A DNA stretch of 64,000 nucleotides from Bacteroidales bacterium (GCA_028708425.1 JAQVYY010000006.1:1-64000), one strand, 5' to 3'. Numbered from the stretch's first letter, positions 1-9,953 are shown. Numbers and translations are program-made. The notes: generated by a model from the letters alone, not told the origin.

Positions 1-31
1 CGACAAAACGAATCTCTTTATCTTTGCTCAT
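1..31 (-). CDS. 5' end of an unidentified gene, cut by the window edge
   Basis: An ATG at 31 opens a reverse-strand frame that stays open to base 1 and reads MSKDKEIRFV. A good promoter -7 element lies 25 bases upstream (56-63), which supports a real start. Ten residues are too few to identify a product. Confidence 0.45.
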   Translation of the reverse strand, partial: MSKDKEIRFV

Positions 32-55
32 GTTGTTTTTTTATTTGTGGAAAAA

Positions 56-63
56 CAAAATTA
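56..63 (-). promoter_or_regulatory. candidate -7 element for the truncated left-edge gene
   Basis: The reverse strand reads TAATTTTG, a full match to the Bacteroidota -7 consensus TAnnTTTG, about 25 bases before the ATG at 31. I see no TTG at the expected -33 distance, so this is only half a promoter. Confidence 0.35.
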
Positions 64-176
64 CAACAAGGGGTGAAACTTTTTAGGAGTAACCCCGTTT
101 TTTTAAAATTTACTCGGTCACTACTGAATTATAATATTTCAACCTGTTTATTTTACTTTTTAAATAGGATTATTTA

Positions 177-324
177 AACCCGCATTATTCATCAAATTTG
201 AAAAAGACGAATGCAAATGCGGGTTACCCCGACATGGCTGAGCCCAATTTCGGGCAACAAAATTGGTTTTGAGGTCTAGTCGCTGTCGGAGACCCCAATT
301 ATATTCATTCGAATAATTGGGGTT
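177..324 (+). repeat. element A copy 1 (full length)
   Basis: Full copy of a repeat found seven times in this window. It starts with AACCCGCATTATTCATC and ends with GAATAATTGGGGTT. The two ends form imperfect terminal inverted repeats (TTAACCCgcATTATTCATc against TTAACCCcaATTATTCATt). It contains a left hairpin (AACCCGCATT pairing with AATGCGGGTT), a central hairpin around CCCAATTT/AAAATTGG, and a right palindrome, which in this copy carries a two-base insertion. It lies between the left-edge gene and the terminator of the TPR gene. Confidence 0.85.
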
Positions 325-390
325 AATTAATATTTGTCATATAATCTATATTATGTTAAATAGAGTGTTTGATAATATACCCCATTAAAA

Positions 391-418
391 CAAAAAAAGG
401 CTGGCAAAATGCCAGCCC
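391..418 (-). terminator. intrinsic terminator of the gyrA-TPR unit
   Basis: GGCTGGCA/TGCCAGCC hairpin (399-417) with a seven-base T tract on the reverse strand (bases 392-398), 25 bases past the TPR stop codon. Confidence 0.85.
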
Positions 419-442
419 TTCTGTAAGAAGATATCAGTAAGT

Positions 443-1753
443 TTATTCCCCTTTAGTAAGTTTCTTCATCTTTTCGTACTTCTCTTGGTATTCTTCGCTC
501 TCATTGCGGTACCTAAAATATAGATTACGTAATGTCTCAACAACCACCTCATTCGAAGGGTCTAATCCGTACGCTTGCTCCATATACGGTATGCTGTGTT
601 TAAACTCAATATGAGCTTTAGCAATTAATGAATCGTACTTTTCAACTTCTCTTGCTGGTACCTTATTGGCTTCCTCGATATACTTAACACCTTTATTAAA
701 GTAAAGAACTCCAATATTATATACAGCATCATAAAAATCTGGCTTAATTTCCAGAGCTTTTTCATAAGATTTAACTGCTTCATCAAAATTTTCTAGGTTA
801 TCATGTACCGTACCCGCAGCAAAATGTAGTGATGGCACATTAGGATCAGTTTCTAACGCTTTATTTATGTAGTCAAGTACCTTTGTGGGGTCATCCCCTT
901 TATTAATATAGTAATTGATTAAACCGTATAGTATAGACTGGTTATTTGGAAATTTGATAAAACCTGTTTCAAGGTAATCTAAGCCTTCTTCTGCTCTCTC
1001 TAAACTTTGATATGCATCAAAAAGATTGTAGTAAATATTACCCTCACCTCCTTCGTAACCATAATCAATCGCCTTTTTGTAATAAGAAATAGCTGTTTCA
1101 TAATCAGTATCAAGCTGTGCCGATAATCCTGCGTAGTAAATAACAATAGTGTCAACCTGGCTCACCAGTGGGTTTTGCCCTACTTCCACAGCTCTACCAA
1201 AATAGTCGGTAGCTGCTTTGTAATCTTTTTTAGCATAATTGCTTGTTCCCTCAGAAATATTGGCAAATTTAAGCCTGGTGAGCATCTCTGCTAGGCTCTT
1301 GTTGGCCTTCCCTTTCTCGTCAAGCTCCTCGGCTTTCATAAAACTTTCATATGCTACAACAAGAGGTTCATCAACAAGGTTGTCAGTAAACGTCCAATAC
1401 TCTAGTGAACCATTGATAAAGTAAAAATTAACCCTATCCATTTTATACTCGGTAATCGTGATACCATCCTTTTCAAATTCTTTTTGTTCGTTGGGTTTAC
1501 CAACAATCAAATCAAATTCAGGAACTGACATACCACTTTGTGTACTTAAAGTCATAGCATCGTACACATCAAGCATAAGTTCGCCGTGCGATAGCCACGT
1601 TTTGTATTTAAGACTCCTTTTTTCGTGCTGAATCCTGACATTGCTTTTGTCGACTTTCTTTTGCAGCGACTTAAAATTTACCTGCTGTGATGTTTGTGCA
1701 AGTACTGATGTTGCCATTATAGCGGCAGATAAAAATAAAATTATTCGTTTCAT
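443..1753 (-). CDS. secreted TPR-repeat protein downstream of gyrA
   Basis: A 436-residue protein with a clear N-terminal signal peptide (cleavage likely near TSVLA-Q, residue 19). From about residue 170 to 390 it carries degenerate tetratricopeptide repeats with the usual A/G/Y/A/P spacing (for example a repeat around FDEAVKSYEKALEIKPDFYD). TPR arrays are protein-interaction scaffolds; the export signal places this one in the periplasm or at the envelope. It follows gyrA by 53 bases on the same strand with no promoter seen between them, so the two are probably co-transcribed. It ends before a strong terminator. A TPR gene after gyrA is, as I recall, a common Bacteroidales arrangement. No enzymatic motif is visible and the partner is unknown. 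Confidence 0.85.
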   Translation of the reverse strand: MKRIILFLSAAIMATSVLAQTSQQVNFKSLQKKVDKSNVRIQHEKRSLKYKTWLSHGELMLDVYDAMTLSTQSGMSVPEFDLIVGKPNEQKEFEKDGITITEYKMDRVNFYFINGSLEYWTFTDNLVDEPLVVAYESFMKAEELDEKGKANKSLAEMLTRLKFANISEGTSNYAKKDYKAATDYFGRAVEVGQNPLVSQVDTIVIYYAGLSAQLDTDYETAISYYKKAIDYGYEGGEGNIYYNLFDAYQSLERAEEGLDYLETGFIKFPNNQSILYGLINYYINKGDDPTKVLDYINKALETDPNVPSLHFAAGTVHDNLENFDEAVKSYEKALEIKPDFYDAVYNIGVLYFNKGVKYIEEANKVPAREVEKYDSLIAKAHIEFKHSIPYMEQAYGLDPSNEVVVETLRNLYFRYRNESEEYQEKYEKMKKLTKGE

Positions 1754-1806
1754 TCTACTCAGGTTTTTTTATAGTTAAATATTAAAATTAAACGCTTAAA
1801 ATATAG

Positions 1807-4308
1807 CTAGTTTTCGTTTTCGCCCTGTATCTCTTCAATGCTTAAATCCTCTATATTCTGATCTTCATCATCTGCATCAACCTTTGCAACCGCAGCTATG
1901 GTGTCATCTTTTCTAAGATTAATAAGCCTAACCCCCTGGGTTGCCCTACCAGCAACTCTAACATCAGAAACGGCTAGCCTTATTGCTATGCCGCTTTTAT
2001 TAATAATCATCAGGTCATCATCATCGGTAACGGGTTTTATTGCAATAAGTTTACCTGTTCTTTCAGTAATGTTGATTGTTTTAACCCCTTTACCCCCACG
2101 ATTGGTTGTTCTGTAATCATCAAAATTAGAACGTTTACCATACCCCTTCTCCGAAACTACGAGAATATCCACATTATCAGTATCTTTTACACAAATCATG
2201 CCAATCACCTCATCGTCTGGTTCAATAGAAATTCCACGTACACCACTGCTGGTACGACCAATGGGTCTAACTATACTCTCTGGAAATTTTATGGCTTTCC
2301 CCTTGTGCGAAGCCAGCATCATATGACAATCACCATCGGTTAAGCAAGCTTCGAGTAGCTGATCACCCTCTCTGATAGTAATAGCAATTACGCCATTTTG
2401 GCGTGGCCTGCTATAAGCTTCTAGCGATGTTTTCTTAATAACGCCCCTCTTAGTACCCAATATGATGAATTTCTTACTCACATATTCCGGATCGGTAAGG
2501 GTTTTAACGTTAATATATGCCTTTACATTATCGTCGGGTTCTATGTTAATTAGGTTTTGAATTGCTCTACCCTTAGAAGCCTTATTCCCCTCGGGTATTT
2601 CGTAAACTTTTAACCAGAAGCATTTTCCCTTTTCGGTAAAGAAAAGCATGGTATTATGCATAGAGGCTATATAAAGGTGCTCTATAAAGTCCTCATCGCG
2701 AGCGGCTACCCCTTTGGCTCCTACTCCACCCCTAGCCTGTAAGCGATACTCGGAAAGCAGCGTACGCTTAATGTAGCCTAGCTTAGAGATGGTGATAACA
2801 ACATCGTCATCGGCATAAAAATCTTCGGGGTTAAATTCTCCCGCATCGGGAACAATTTTCGTTCTCCGCTCATCGCCATACTTCTCTTTAATCTCAAGAA
2901 GTTCATCTCGTATAATCTTCATTTGAAGAACCTCGTCCTGTAGAACAGAGTTGTAGTAATCAATCTTCCTCATAAGCTCAGCATGCTCATCCTTAACCTT
3001 GTCGCGTTCAAGCCCTGTTAAGCTTCTTAAACGCATATCAATAATTGCCCTGGACTGAAGGTCGCTTAGGTTAAAACGCGCCATAAGCTTTTCTCGAGCC
3101 TCATCGGGGGTTTGTGCTGCCCTTATTATGCTTATTACCTCATCAATATTATCAATCGCAATAAGCAAGCCCTCTAAAATATGAGCACGTTTTTGTGCCT
3201 GATCCAGCTCGTAACGTGTGCGTCGGAGTACAACCTCGTGCCTATGCTTTACAAAGTATTTTAGTAATTCTTTAAGGTTAAGCAACCTCGGTCTGCCGTT
3301 AACAAGTGCAATATTATTAATTGAAAATGAAGACTGTAAGGCTGTTTGCTTAAATAAATTATTCAGCACTACATTGGCAACAGCATCCCTCTTTAGGATT
3401 ATAACAACACGGGTACCGTTCCTGTCAGATTCGTCATTTATATAGCTTATGCCCTCAATCTTTTTTTCGTTAATAAGGTCGGCAATTTTCTGTATCATAT
3501 CGGCCTTATTCACTAGATAAGGCGTTTCGGTTACAATAATTTTGGTCCGACCAGTGTCTGTTTGCTCAATCTCTGTAGCCGAACGAATAACAACCCTCCC
3601 CTTACCGGTTCTATAGGCATCCTTAATACCTTGTATACCATATATTATGGCGCCTGTTGGAAAATCGGGGCCTTGTATATAGTTGATAAGATCTTCTATG
3701 TCAATATCAGGATTATCAATGTAGGCACATGCTGCATTAATAACCTCGGTAAGGTTGTGCGGAGGCATATTGGTAGCCATACCAACCGCTATACCCGAAG
3801 CCCCGTTCACTAAAAGTAAGGGTACTCGAGTAGGCATTACGGTTGGTTCCTCAATGGTATCGTCGAAGTTAAGCCTAAAGTCAACGGTATCCTTATCCAT
3901 ATCGCCCATAACATCTTCGGCAATTCTCATAAGCCTTGCTTCTGTATATCGCATGGCTGCAGGACTATCACCATCGATAGAGCCAAAGTTACCCTGCCCT
4001 TCAACCAATGGGTAGCGTAACGACCATATTTGAGCCATACGCACCATGGCATCGTAAACAGACGTGTCTCCATGTGGGTGATACTTACCCAGCACTTCTC
4101 CAACAATACGAGCCGATTTTTTGTAGGACTTACCAGGACCTAAGTTCAATCCATCCATCCCGAAAAGCACCCTACGGTGAACAGGTTTTAATCCATCCCT
4201 AACATCAGGCAATGCCCGTGAAACAATAACCGACATCGAATAATCAATGTAGGCTGTCTTCATTTCATCCTCAATGTTAACCGCTTTAATATTTTCTTCT
4301 CCAGTCAT
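1807..4308 (-). CDS. gyrA: DNA gyrase subunit A
   Basis: An 833-residue type IIA topoisomerase subunit that cuts and rejoins DNA and, with GyrB, introduces negative supercoils using ATP. The active-site tyrosine is Tyr121 in [10 protein letters not shown]. The quinolone-resistance-determining segment [19 protein letters not shown] is intact; the position equivalent to E. coli Ser83 is Thr82 and the Asp87 equivalent is Asp86. The C-terminal half has the six-bladed beta-pinwheel repeats. A GyrA-box-like QARGGVG stretch rather than ParC-type sequence supports gyrase over topoisomerase IV. The C-terminus is acidic ([16 protein letters not shown]). The start is an ATG with no recognisable Shine-Dalgarno, as is usual here. 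Confidence 0.97.
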   Translation of the reverse strand: MTGEENIKAVNIEDEMKTAYIDYSMSVIVSRALPDVRDGLKPVHRRVLFGMDGLNLGPGKSYKKSARIVGEVLGKYHPHGDTSVYDAMVRMAQIWSLRYPLVEGQGNFGSIDGDSPAAMRYTEARLMRIAEDVMGDMDKDTVDFRLNFDDTIEEPTVMPTRVPLLLVNGASGIAVGMATNMPPHNLTEVINAACAYIDNPDIDIEDLINYIQGPDFPTGAIIYGIQGIKDAYRTGKGRVVIRSATEIEQTDTGRTKIIVTETPYLVNKADMIQKIADLINEKKIEGISYINDESDRNGTRVVIILKRDAVANVVLNNLFKQTALQSSFSINNIALVNGRPRLLNLKELLKYFVKHRHEVVLRRTRYELDQAQKRAHILEGLLIAIDNIDEVISIIRAAQTPDEAREKLMARFNLSDLQSRAIIDMRLRSLTGLERDKVKDEHAELMRKIDYYNSVLQDEVLQMKIIRDELLEIKEKYGDERRTKIVPDAGEFNPEDFYADDDVVITISKLGYIKRTLLSEYRLQARGGVGAKGVAARDEDFIEHLYIASMHNTMLFFTEKGKCFWLKVYEIPEGNKASKGRAIQNLINIEPDDNVKAYINVKTLTDPEYVSKKFIILGTKRGVIKKTSLEAYSRPRQNGVIAITIREGDQLLEACLTDGDCHMMLASHKGKAIKFPESIVRPIGRTSSGVRGISIEPDDEVIGMICVKDTDNVDILVVSEKGYGKRSNFDDYRTTNRGGKGVKTINITERTGKLIAIKPVTDDDDLMIINKSGIAIRLAVSDVRVAGRATQGVRLINLRKDDTIAAVAKVDADDEDQNIEDLSIEEIQGENEN

Positions 4309-4540
4309 TTATGAATATATTTCTTGTGATAAAAACAGTTGTTTTATTCTGTAGATTTTAAACGTGCTAATGTACCAAATTTTAATGACTTTATATTAAA
4401 AAAAAAGAGTATTTATTAACATACTATCACAAAAAAAAGCGACTTTACAATAACACGCTCTATTCAACAATGATTATGTACTCTGTCCTGTTTTTCTAAT
4501 TAAGAAATCCTTATTTTAACATCTCAATAAAAATTACCTT

Positions 4541-4548
4541 TAAATTTG
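4541..4548 (+). promoter_or_regulatory. candidate -7 element for the fucosidase operon
   Basis: TAAATTTG matches TAnnTTTG exactly, but there is no TTG 18-21 bases upstream. It would give a leader of about 200 bases before the fucosidase ATG, containing the small ORF at 4599-4661. Confidence 0.3.
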
Positions 4549-4598
4549 CAGCTATTCAACTATAAAGGCAATAGTTAGCTGGATAGAGAAAGGAGTGT

Positions 4599-4661
4599 AT
4601 GAAAATCAGTTTACTGATTAATAAGGAAGTCTTATCATTAATTTATAGTTTTGTGTCGTGA
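4599..4661 (+). CDS. possible 20-residue leader peptide ORF
   Basis: ATG at 4599 preceded by AAAGGAG at 4590-4595, one of the few strong Shine-Dalgarno sequences in the window. It encodes MKISLLINKEVLSLIYSFVS and stops at 4661, 96 bases before the fucosidase start. It lies downstream of a -7 element. It could be a translated leader or a chance ORF; nothing in the peptide suggests a function. Confidence 0.25.
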   Translation: MKISLLINKEVLSLIYSFVS

Positions 4662-4757
4662 TTATTTAAGTAGTATGTCCCCTACTCATTGAATTAAACC
4701 TTTATTATTTGCGAAAGATTATTAACCATAATCACAAAATGCTCAAATCACATAATT

Positions 4758-6470
4758 ATGCCTAAAAACATTGCACTAAAATTTTTAATTCTTGGATATA
4801 TACTCTTCATATGCTCGTCATGCAACATTAATCAATCAGAGCAGCTAAATATTGCTGACCATCAGGAATATATAACCACATGGCAAGAACAAAAATTCTC
4901 GATGTTTATACATTGGGGGCTGTACTCAATTCCGGCAGGAATTTGGGATGGCAAAAGAATTACAGGCTATAGCGAGCAGATAAAAGGGCACGCTAAAATA
5001 CCCACAGAAGATTATCGGAAATTGGCGTTGGAATTCAATCCCACCATGTGGAATGCTGACTCTATAGCTTCATTAGCCAAAGAAGCGGGCATGAAGTCGA
5101 TAGTTATGACGGCTAAGCATCATGATGGGTTTTGTATGTTTGCATCGAAATATACACCATTCAATATTTTGAATGCCACCCCTTATAAAAAGGACGTACT
5201 TAAAGAGCTGAGCGATGCCTGTAAGCGGCATAACCTTAAATTTGGGGTATACTTTTCGCTAATCGATTGGGATTACCCCGATGCACTACCCTTTACTTCG
5301 GTACGTAACTCCGACTCGATTCCTCCTTTGCATCATGAGTACAATCTTAACCAAATTCGGGAACTACTGACAAGCTATGGCGAGGTATCGGAACTTTGGT
5401 TTGACATGGGTGCGCCCACATACGAACAAAGCAGAGAGATAGCCGAGCTTGTAAAAGAATTGCAACCGAGCTGTTTGGTTAGCGGTAGAATTTGGAACGA
5501 CCAAGGCGATTTTATGGTTATGGGCGATAATTATCAGCCTGACTTTAAAATGGGTGTACCATGGCAAAGCCCAGCGTCCATGTTTCGCGAAACGTGGAGC
5601 TACCGCTCATGGCAAGAAAGGCCAAGTGTAGAAGATAAAATCAACGAAAAAATACACGACTTAGTAAAAGTTGTGAGCTCGGGTGGAAACTACCTCCTCA
5701 ACATTGGCCCTAAAGCCGATGGCTCCATTGTGCCGTTCGAAAAACAGGTACTTGATGGCGTAGGGAAATGGTTAAAGACCAATGGCGAATCGATATACGG
5801 AACGGAAGAATCACCCATCTCTAGGCAAGAATGGGGATACATCACGTCAAAACCCCAAAAACTATATCTTCATGTAGCTAATTATCCCGAAAATAATAGG
5901 CTTACTATTAAAGGGTTAAATATAAATATTACAAGAATTTACCCCCTCTCCGACCCCGATTTTGCGTTAAACTACAACGTTTCGAGTAGCGGCTGCGAAG
6001 TTGAGCTATCAGAAAAAATGGTCAGAAATAAGTATATCACCGTTATTGCGGTTGAATATAAAGGCGAACTAATATACACACCTACAAACGCATTGCATTT
6101 AAATGAGAATGGTATACTTGTCTTAACACCCGAAAATTCGGAGAATTACCATAGCTATAGCGGACACGATTACTACTCGAGTAAACCCACGGTAGTAAAA
6201 ATGAAATGGTACGTGCTTAATAATTCTAATGAACCATTGGAAGTAGAAATAGCCCACACTAACAACGAAAGGAGCACCAAAGGACTAAAACTATCCATAA
6301 ACGACGAAGCCCATATAATTGATGCCAGCAATTCCTATAATCACACTATAAATAACGTAAAGCTTCATACTGAAAGAATAAACACCATAGAAGTCGTTAA
6401 TAAGAATCAAGATAATCCGCATAAAGGATTAAAAGTAGCGGGTTTGAGTATAACCATAAAATATATTTAA
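4758..6470 (+). CDS. alpha-L-fucosidase, GH29 family lipoprotein
   Basis: A 570-residue glycoside hydrolase of family GH29, which releases alpha-linked L-fucose by a retaining mechanism. The N-terminus is a lipoprotein signal peptide with the acylated cysteine probably Cys22 (ICSSC). The catalytic barrel spans roughly residues 35-350, with FSMFIHWGLYS, the MTAKHHDGF motif and the nucleophile Asp216 in ELWFDMG. A beta-rich C-terminal region of about 200 residues follows, probably a carbohydrate-binding or accessory module. It is the first gene of a tight forward operon with a permease, cutC and an M81 lipoprotein. There is no SusC/SusD pair beside it, so this is not a classical polysaccharide-utilisation locus. 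The acid/base residue was not assigned. Confidence 0.92.
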   Translation: MPKNIALKFLILGYILFICSSCNINQSEQLNIADHQEYITTWQEQKFSMFIHWGLYSIPAGIWDGKRITGYSEQIKGHAKIPTEDYRKLALEFNPTMWNADSIASLAKEAGMKSIVMTAKHHDGFCMFASKYTPFNILNATPYKKDVLKELSDACKRHNLKFGVYFSLIDWDYPDALPFTSVRNSDSIPPLHHEYNLNQIRELLTSYGEVSELWFDMGAPTYEQSREIAELVKELQPSCLVSGRIWNDQGDFMVMGDNYQPDFKMGVPWQSPASMFRETWSYRSWQERPSVEDKINEKIHDLVKVVSSGGNYLLNIGPKADGSIVPFEKQVLDGVGKWLKTNGESIYGTEESPISRQEWGYITSKPQKLYLHVANYPENNRLTIKGLNINITRIYPLSDPDFALNYNVSSSGCEVELSEKMVRNKYITVIAVEYKGELIYTPTNALHLNENGILVLTPENSENYHSYSGHDYYSSKPTVVKMKWYVLNNSNEPLEVEIAHTNNERSTKGLKLSINDEAHIIDASNSYNHTINNVKLHTERINTIEVVNKNQDNPHKGLKVAGLSITIKYI

Positions 6471-6489
6471 CATTTTAAAGCGAATCAAG

Positions 6490-7422
6490 ATGTCAATGCA
6501 TAGTAAATCACGTCAAGCTTACATTGGACTTATACTGGTAACCATTATTATAGGGTTATCGTTTATTTTCGTAATAATTGGGTTAAAATACTCAAGCCCT
6601 ATGGACCTGCTGGCCCATCGATTTACGGCAGCAGCAATATCTTTAGTATTCTTGTGGGTTTTTGGCCTCGTAAAGCTGCCACGTTTCAGCTTCAAAAAAG
6701 CCAAATGGTTGCTATTACTGTCCCTGTTCTATCCACTGCTATTTTTTGCGCTACAAACCTTCGGATTACAGCACAGCACAGCGTCCGAAGCAGGTATTAT
6801 TTTTGCCACAACGCCCATAATCACGCTAATTGCAGCCAGCTTTTTTCTGAAAGAAAAAACCACGTGGTTGCAAAAAATCGGGATTGTACTATCAATTGCC
6901 GGAATTCTTTTCATAATCTATTTTACAGGTAATATTTCTGGAGGCACCACCCTAAAGGGCTTGTTACTGTTAATGTTATCCGTATTTGCATTGGTGGTAT
7001 ATTACGTTCTAGGTAAGGTTGTTACCGCTAATTTTTCTGCCATGGAGATTACGGTATGGATGACTATTCTTGCGTTCGTTGCGTTTAACGGTTTTAGCGT
7101 GGCCAGCCACATCCAAACCCATACCTTAAACCAATTCTTTAAGCCCTTGGGTCAGATGGAATTTCTTTGGGCAGTGCTCTATTTGGGCGTACTATCCTCA
7201 ATGGTTACGGCGTTTCTCACTAACTTTGCTTTAACTCAGGTTCCCGCCTCACAAATAGCCGTATTCAATAACCTAAGCCCTTTGGTTTCTATTGCTGGAG
7301 GCATCATTATTCTTAACGAAACGCTGTATTCATACCATATTATAGGAGGATTATTGGTGTTGGCAGGCGTAGCAATGACCGTGTTTTTTAAACATCAAAA
7401 ACGAAGTAAAAAGGATTTTTAA
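6490..7422 (+). CDS. EamA/DMT-family inner-membrane transporter
   Basis: A 310-residue polytopic protein with about ten hydrophobic helices arranged as two EamA repeats of about 140 residues each, the layout of drug/metabolite transporters (RhaT/YdcZ-like exporters and sugar or amino-acid permeases). Both repeats show the family features: an early helix-loop pair (SPMDLLAHRFTAAA) and the later TFGLQHSTASEAGII and PASQIAVFNNLSPLVSIAGG segments. The gene starts 19 bases after the fucosidase. Co-transcription with a fucosidase makes fucose or a derived metabolite a possible substrate, but this is inference only. Confidence 0.88.
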   Translation: MSMHSKSRQAYIGLILVTIIIGLSFIFVIIGLKYSSPMDLLAHRFTAAAISLVFLWVFGLVKLPRFSFKKAKWLLLLSLFYPLLFFALQTFGLQHSTASEAGIIFATTPIITLIAASFFLKEKTTWLQKIGIVLSIAGILFIIYFTGNISGGTTLKGLLLLMLSVFALVVYYVLGKVVTANFSAMEITVWMTILAFVAFNGFSVASHIQTHTLNQFFKPLGQMEFLWAVLYLGVLSSMVTAFLTNFALTQVPASQIAVFNNLSPLVSIAGGIIILNETLYSYHIIGGLLVLAGVAMTVFFKHQKRSKKDF

Positions 7423-7457
7423 CCTAGCTATTTGCATCTAGATATAGAAGAAAAACC

Positions 7458-8207
7458 ATGACAAAACGTAAGCTAGAAATATGTTGCTTTACGGCACATT
7501 CGGCACTCAGGGCTGCACAAGCGGGAGCGCACCGAATAGAGCTATGCGACAATATTGCCGAGGGAGGCACAACCCCATCATATGCTACTATTGATTATGC
7601 GGTAAGGGGGTTACAAATTCCTGTTAACGTTATCGTTCGGCCACGGGGTGGCGATTTTTTGTATTCTGATATGGAATATCATCTTATAAAAGAGGATATT
7701 GCTCAGATTAAGAAGCTGGGTGCAAACGGCATCGTTATAGGCTTCTTAACACCTGAAGGTGAGATAGATGTAGATCGAACCGCCGAGGTTGTTAAATTGG
7801 CTGCACCCATGGACATTACTTTTCATAGAGCGTTCGACATGTGCATTAATCCTTTTATTGCGCTAGAGCAACTTAAAAAACTGAAAATTAATAGGATATT
7901 AACTTCTGGTGGATACCCAAATGCAGAAAAAGGCGCACACGTTTTAGCTAAGCTAGTACATAAAGCAAACGGGAAAATAGTTGTTATGCCCGGAAGCGGG
8001 ATTAACGATAAAAATCTAAAAAAATTAATACATTTAACCCAAGCAAACGAGTACCACTCCAGCGCAAAAATTTATGTTGATGGTAATATGCAATATAGAA
8101 ACACCGATGTTAGCATGAGTGGCAATGCTGCACCGAGTGAGTTTCGCCATGTTTCGGTTGATACTTCACAAATAAAGAGGATGCTAAGGATTTTAAACGA
8201 AAACTGA
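7458..8207 (+). CDS. cutC: CutC family TIM-barrel protein
   Basis: A 249-residue protein matching CutC along its length (KLEICCFTAHSALRAAQAGAHRIELCDN near the N-terminus, then VIVRPRGGDFLYSD and FHRAFDMC). CutC was described as a cytoplasmic copper-homeostasis protein, but that role is weakly supported in bacteria and the enzymatic activity is unsettled; the fold is a (beta/alpha)8 barrel. The short C-terminal segment (EFRHVSVDTSQIKRML) is typical. It sits 35 bases after the permease in the fucosidase operon, which fits a sugar-linked enzymatic role better than copper handling. The family call is firm and the function is open. Confidence 0.93.
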   Translation: MTKRKLEICCFTAHSALRAAQAGAHRIELCDNIAEGGTTPSYATIDYAVRGLQIPVNVIVRPRGGDFLYSDMEYHLIKEDIAQIKKLGANGIVIGFLTPEGEIDVDRTAEVVKLAAPMDITFHRAFDMCINPFIALEQLKKLKINRILTSGGYPNAEKGAHVLAKLVHKANGKIVVMPGSGINDKNLKKLIHLTQANEYHSSAKIYVDGNMQYRNTDVSMSGNAAPSEFRHVSVDTSQIKRMLRILNEN

Positions 8208-8227
8208 TAAATCTCAAACTAATCGTT

Positions 8228-9796
8228 ATGAAAATTAAACAAATACTAGTTGCATCAGTAATCCTATTGGGACTATTTGGTTGTCAACAACATAAAGAAA
8301 AATCGGAGACAGTAAAACCACGCATTGCTATTGCCGGACTGGCCATTGAGTGCAGTACCTTTTCGCCAGCGAAAACCGGGGTGGAAGGATTCCGTGCTCG
8401 CCGTGGCGAGGAGATATTTTCGTACTACCCATTCTTGCATGAGGATTCTGCCACACGGCAAAGGGCGCAGTATTTCCCAGCATTGCGGGGCCATGCCATA
8501 CCCGGTGGAATTGTAACCCGTGAGGCATACGATACGCTAATGGCTGAGATGTTGAATAGGTTAAAAGAAAACCTGCCCTACGATGGCGTTTTTTTCGATA
8601 TACATGGCGCCATGAGCGTTGTGGGGCTTGAGGACCCCGAGGGTGATATGATTAAGCGAGTTCGAGAGGTTGTTGGAAAGGATGCACTAATTTCCACATC
8701 AATGGATTTGCATGGAAATGTATCGTGGCGATTGGCACACCAGTCGGACCTAATTACCTGCTACCGACTAGCACCCCACGAGGATGCCATTGAATCGAAA
8801 AAGCGGACGCTAGTGAACCTACTCGATCGCTTAGAATCGGGGAAAGGCAAACCTGCCTATAAGGCATGGATTCCAATTCCTATTTTACTACCAGGCGAAA
8901 AAACCAGCACACGAATTGAGCCAGCAAAAAGTTTATATGCTCAGGTTGAACCCATTACAAAGCATGATGGTATTTTAGATGCCGCTATTTGGGTAGGCTA
9001 CGCTTGGGCAGATGAACCGCGCAACAAGGCAGTAGTTATGGTTACAGGTGACGATAAGAACCAGGTAAAACATTCAGCCGAAACGTTGGCTCAATCATTT
9101 TGGGATGTTCGAGAAGAATTTGAATTCGTTGCCCCGGTGGCGCCGTTGGCCGAATGCCTAAAAATGGCCATAGAAAGCGATAAGCAACCTTTTATTATTA
9201 GCGATATGGGTGATAACCCAACCGCTGGTGGTGCTGGCGATGTTACCTGGACTCTTAAACAAATACTTAAAGACGATGCCTTTAAGAATCAAGATGGTCC
9301 ATCATTAATTTACGCATCAATACCTGGGCCAGATTTCGTGAAAGAAGCCACTAAAATAGGCGTGGGTGGTAAAATAGACGCATTTGCAGGCGCTAAAATC
9401 GATAGTAGGTATGAAGGTCCCATAAGGCTGAAAGGAACCATAGAAACCATTAGCCATGGTGATAAAACAGCAAAAACCGAAGTGGTTGTCCGCGTGGGTA
9501 GCGTGCGAGTGATTGTTACCAAAAAACGGAAACCCTACCATTACGAGTCCGATTTTACCAATTTGGGGTTAAACCCACGTAAAACGGATATTTTGGTTGT
9601 GAAAATTGGCTATCTAGTACCCGAACTATATAACATGCGTGCCGGTTGGATTATGGCGCTTACGCCTGGTGGCGTAGACCAAGACCTACACCGACTGCCA
9701 TACAAGAGGATAGATCGCCCCATGTACCCACTGGATAAAGATATGCCCAAGCCAGATTTAACGGCTCGATTTGTTCCACTTTCGCATAAACAATAA
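8228..9796 (+). CDS. M81 family (MlrC/microcystinase C-like) metallopeptidase lipoprotein
   Basis: A 522-residue M81-family protein with a lipoprotein signal (lipobox LFGC, acylated Cys19). The family signature is present: IAGLAIECSTFSP near the mature N-terminus, FFDIHGAMSV, STSMDLHGNVS with its metal-binding Asp/His pair, and FIISDMGDNPTAGGAGD. In MlrC these zinc ligands support cleavage of linear microcystin; most homologues act on unknown substrates. As a lipoprotein it would act at the envelope. It is the last gene of the operon, 20 bases after cutC. Microcystin degradation should not be inferred from the family name. Confidence 0.88.
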   Translation: MKIKQILVASVILLGLFGCQQHKEKSETVKPRIAIAGLAIECSTFSPAKTGVEGFRARRGEEIFSYYPFLHEDSATRQRAQYFPALRGHAIPGGIVTREAYDTLMAEMLNRLKENLPYDGVFFDIHGAMSVVGLEDPEGDMIKRVREVVGKDALISTSMDLHGNVSWRLAHQSDLITCYRLAPHEDAIESKKRTLVNLLDRLESGKGKPAYKAWIPIPILLPGEKTSTRIEPAKSLYAQVEPITKHDGILDAAIWVGYAWADEPRNKAVVMVTGDDKNQVKHSAETLAQSFWDVREEFEFVAPVAPLAECLKMAIESDKQPFIISDMGDNPTAGGAGDVTWTLKQILKDDAFKNQDGPSLIYASIPGPDFVKEATKIGVGGKIDAFAGAKIDSRYEGPIRLKGTIETISHGDKTAKTEVVVRVGSVRVIVTKKRKPYHYESDFTNLGLNPRKTDILVVKIGYLVPELYNMRAGWIMALTPGGVDQDLHRLPYKRIDRPMYPLDKDMPKPDLTARFVPLSHKQ

Positions 9797-9922
9797 AATT
9801 AATCGTATTTAAAAAATGTAATATTTCTTCTTACTAAAAAAAATAAAATAAATTTATGTAGAGTACATACTTGTGAAATATACTAAAAGAACTAATTGTT
9901 ATCACAAAATGACAACAATCAG

Positions 9923-9953
9923 TTGGTAAACTTGTTATACTATATTACTTTAG
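9923..9953 (+). promoter_or_regulatory. probable clpC promoter
   Basis: TTG at 9923-9925, a 20-base spacer, then TACTTTAG at 9946-9953 (one mismatch to TAnnTTTG). A transcript would start near 9960, about 20 bases before the clpC ATG. Confidence 0.4.

Larger units (their letters stand above)
32..442. other. intergenic region holding a repeat and a terminator
   Basis: This 411-base gap holds the candidate promoter of the left-edge gene, one full copy of repeat element A (177-324) and the terminator of the TPR gene (391-418). The remainder is AT-rich with no ORF I would support. Confidence 0.7.
4309..4757. other. divergent intergenic region between gyrA and the fucosidase operon
   Basis: 449 AT-rich bases that must hold the gyrA promoter (reverse) and the fucosidase operon promoter (forward). 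I find a forward -7 element at 4541-4548 and a 20-codon ORF with a strong ribosome binding site at 4599-4661. I find no convincing gyrA promoter. Confidence 0.6.

Noticed and set aside
8228..9796. M81 lipoprotein as evidence of microcystin degradation
   Set aside because: Only the mlrC-like member is present; mlrA, mlrB and mlrD are absent and the family is functionally broad.
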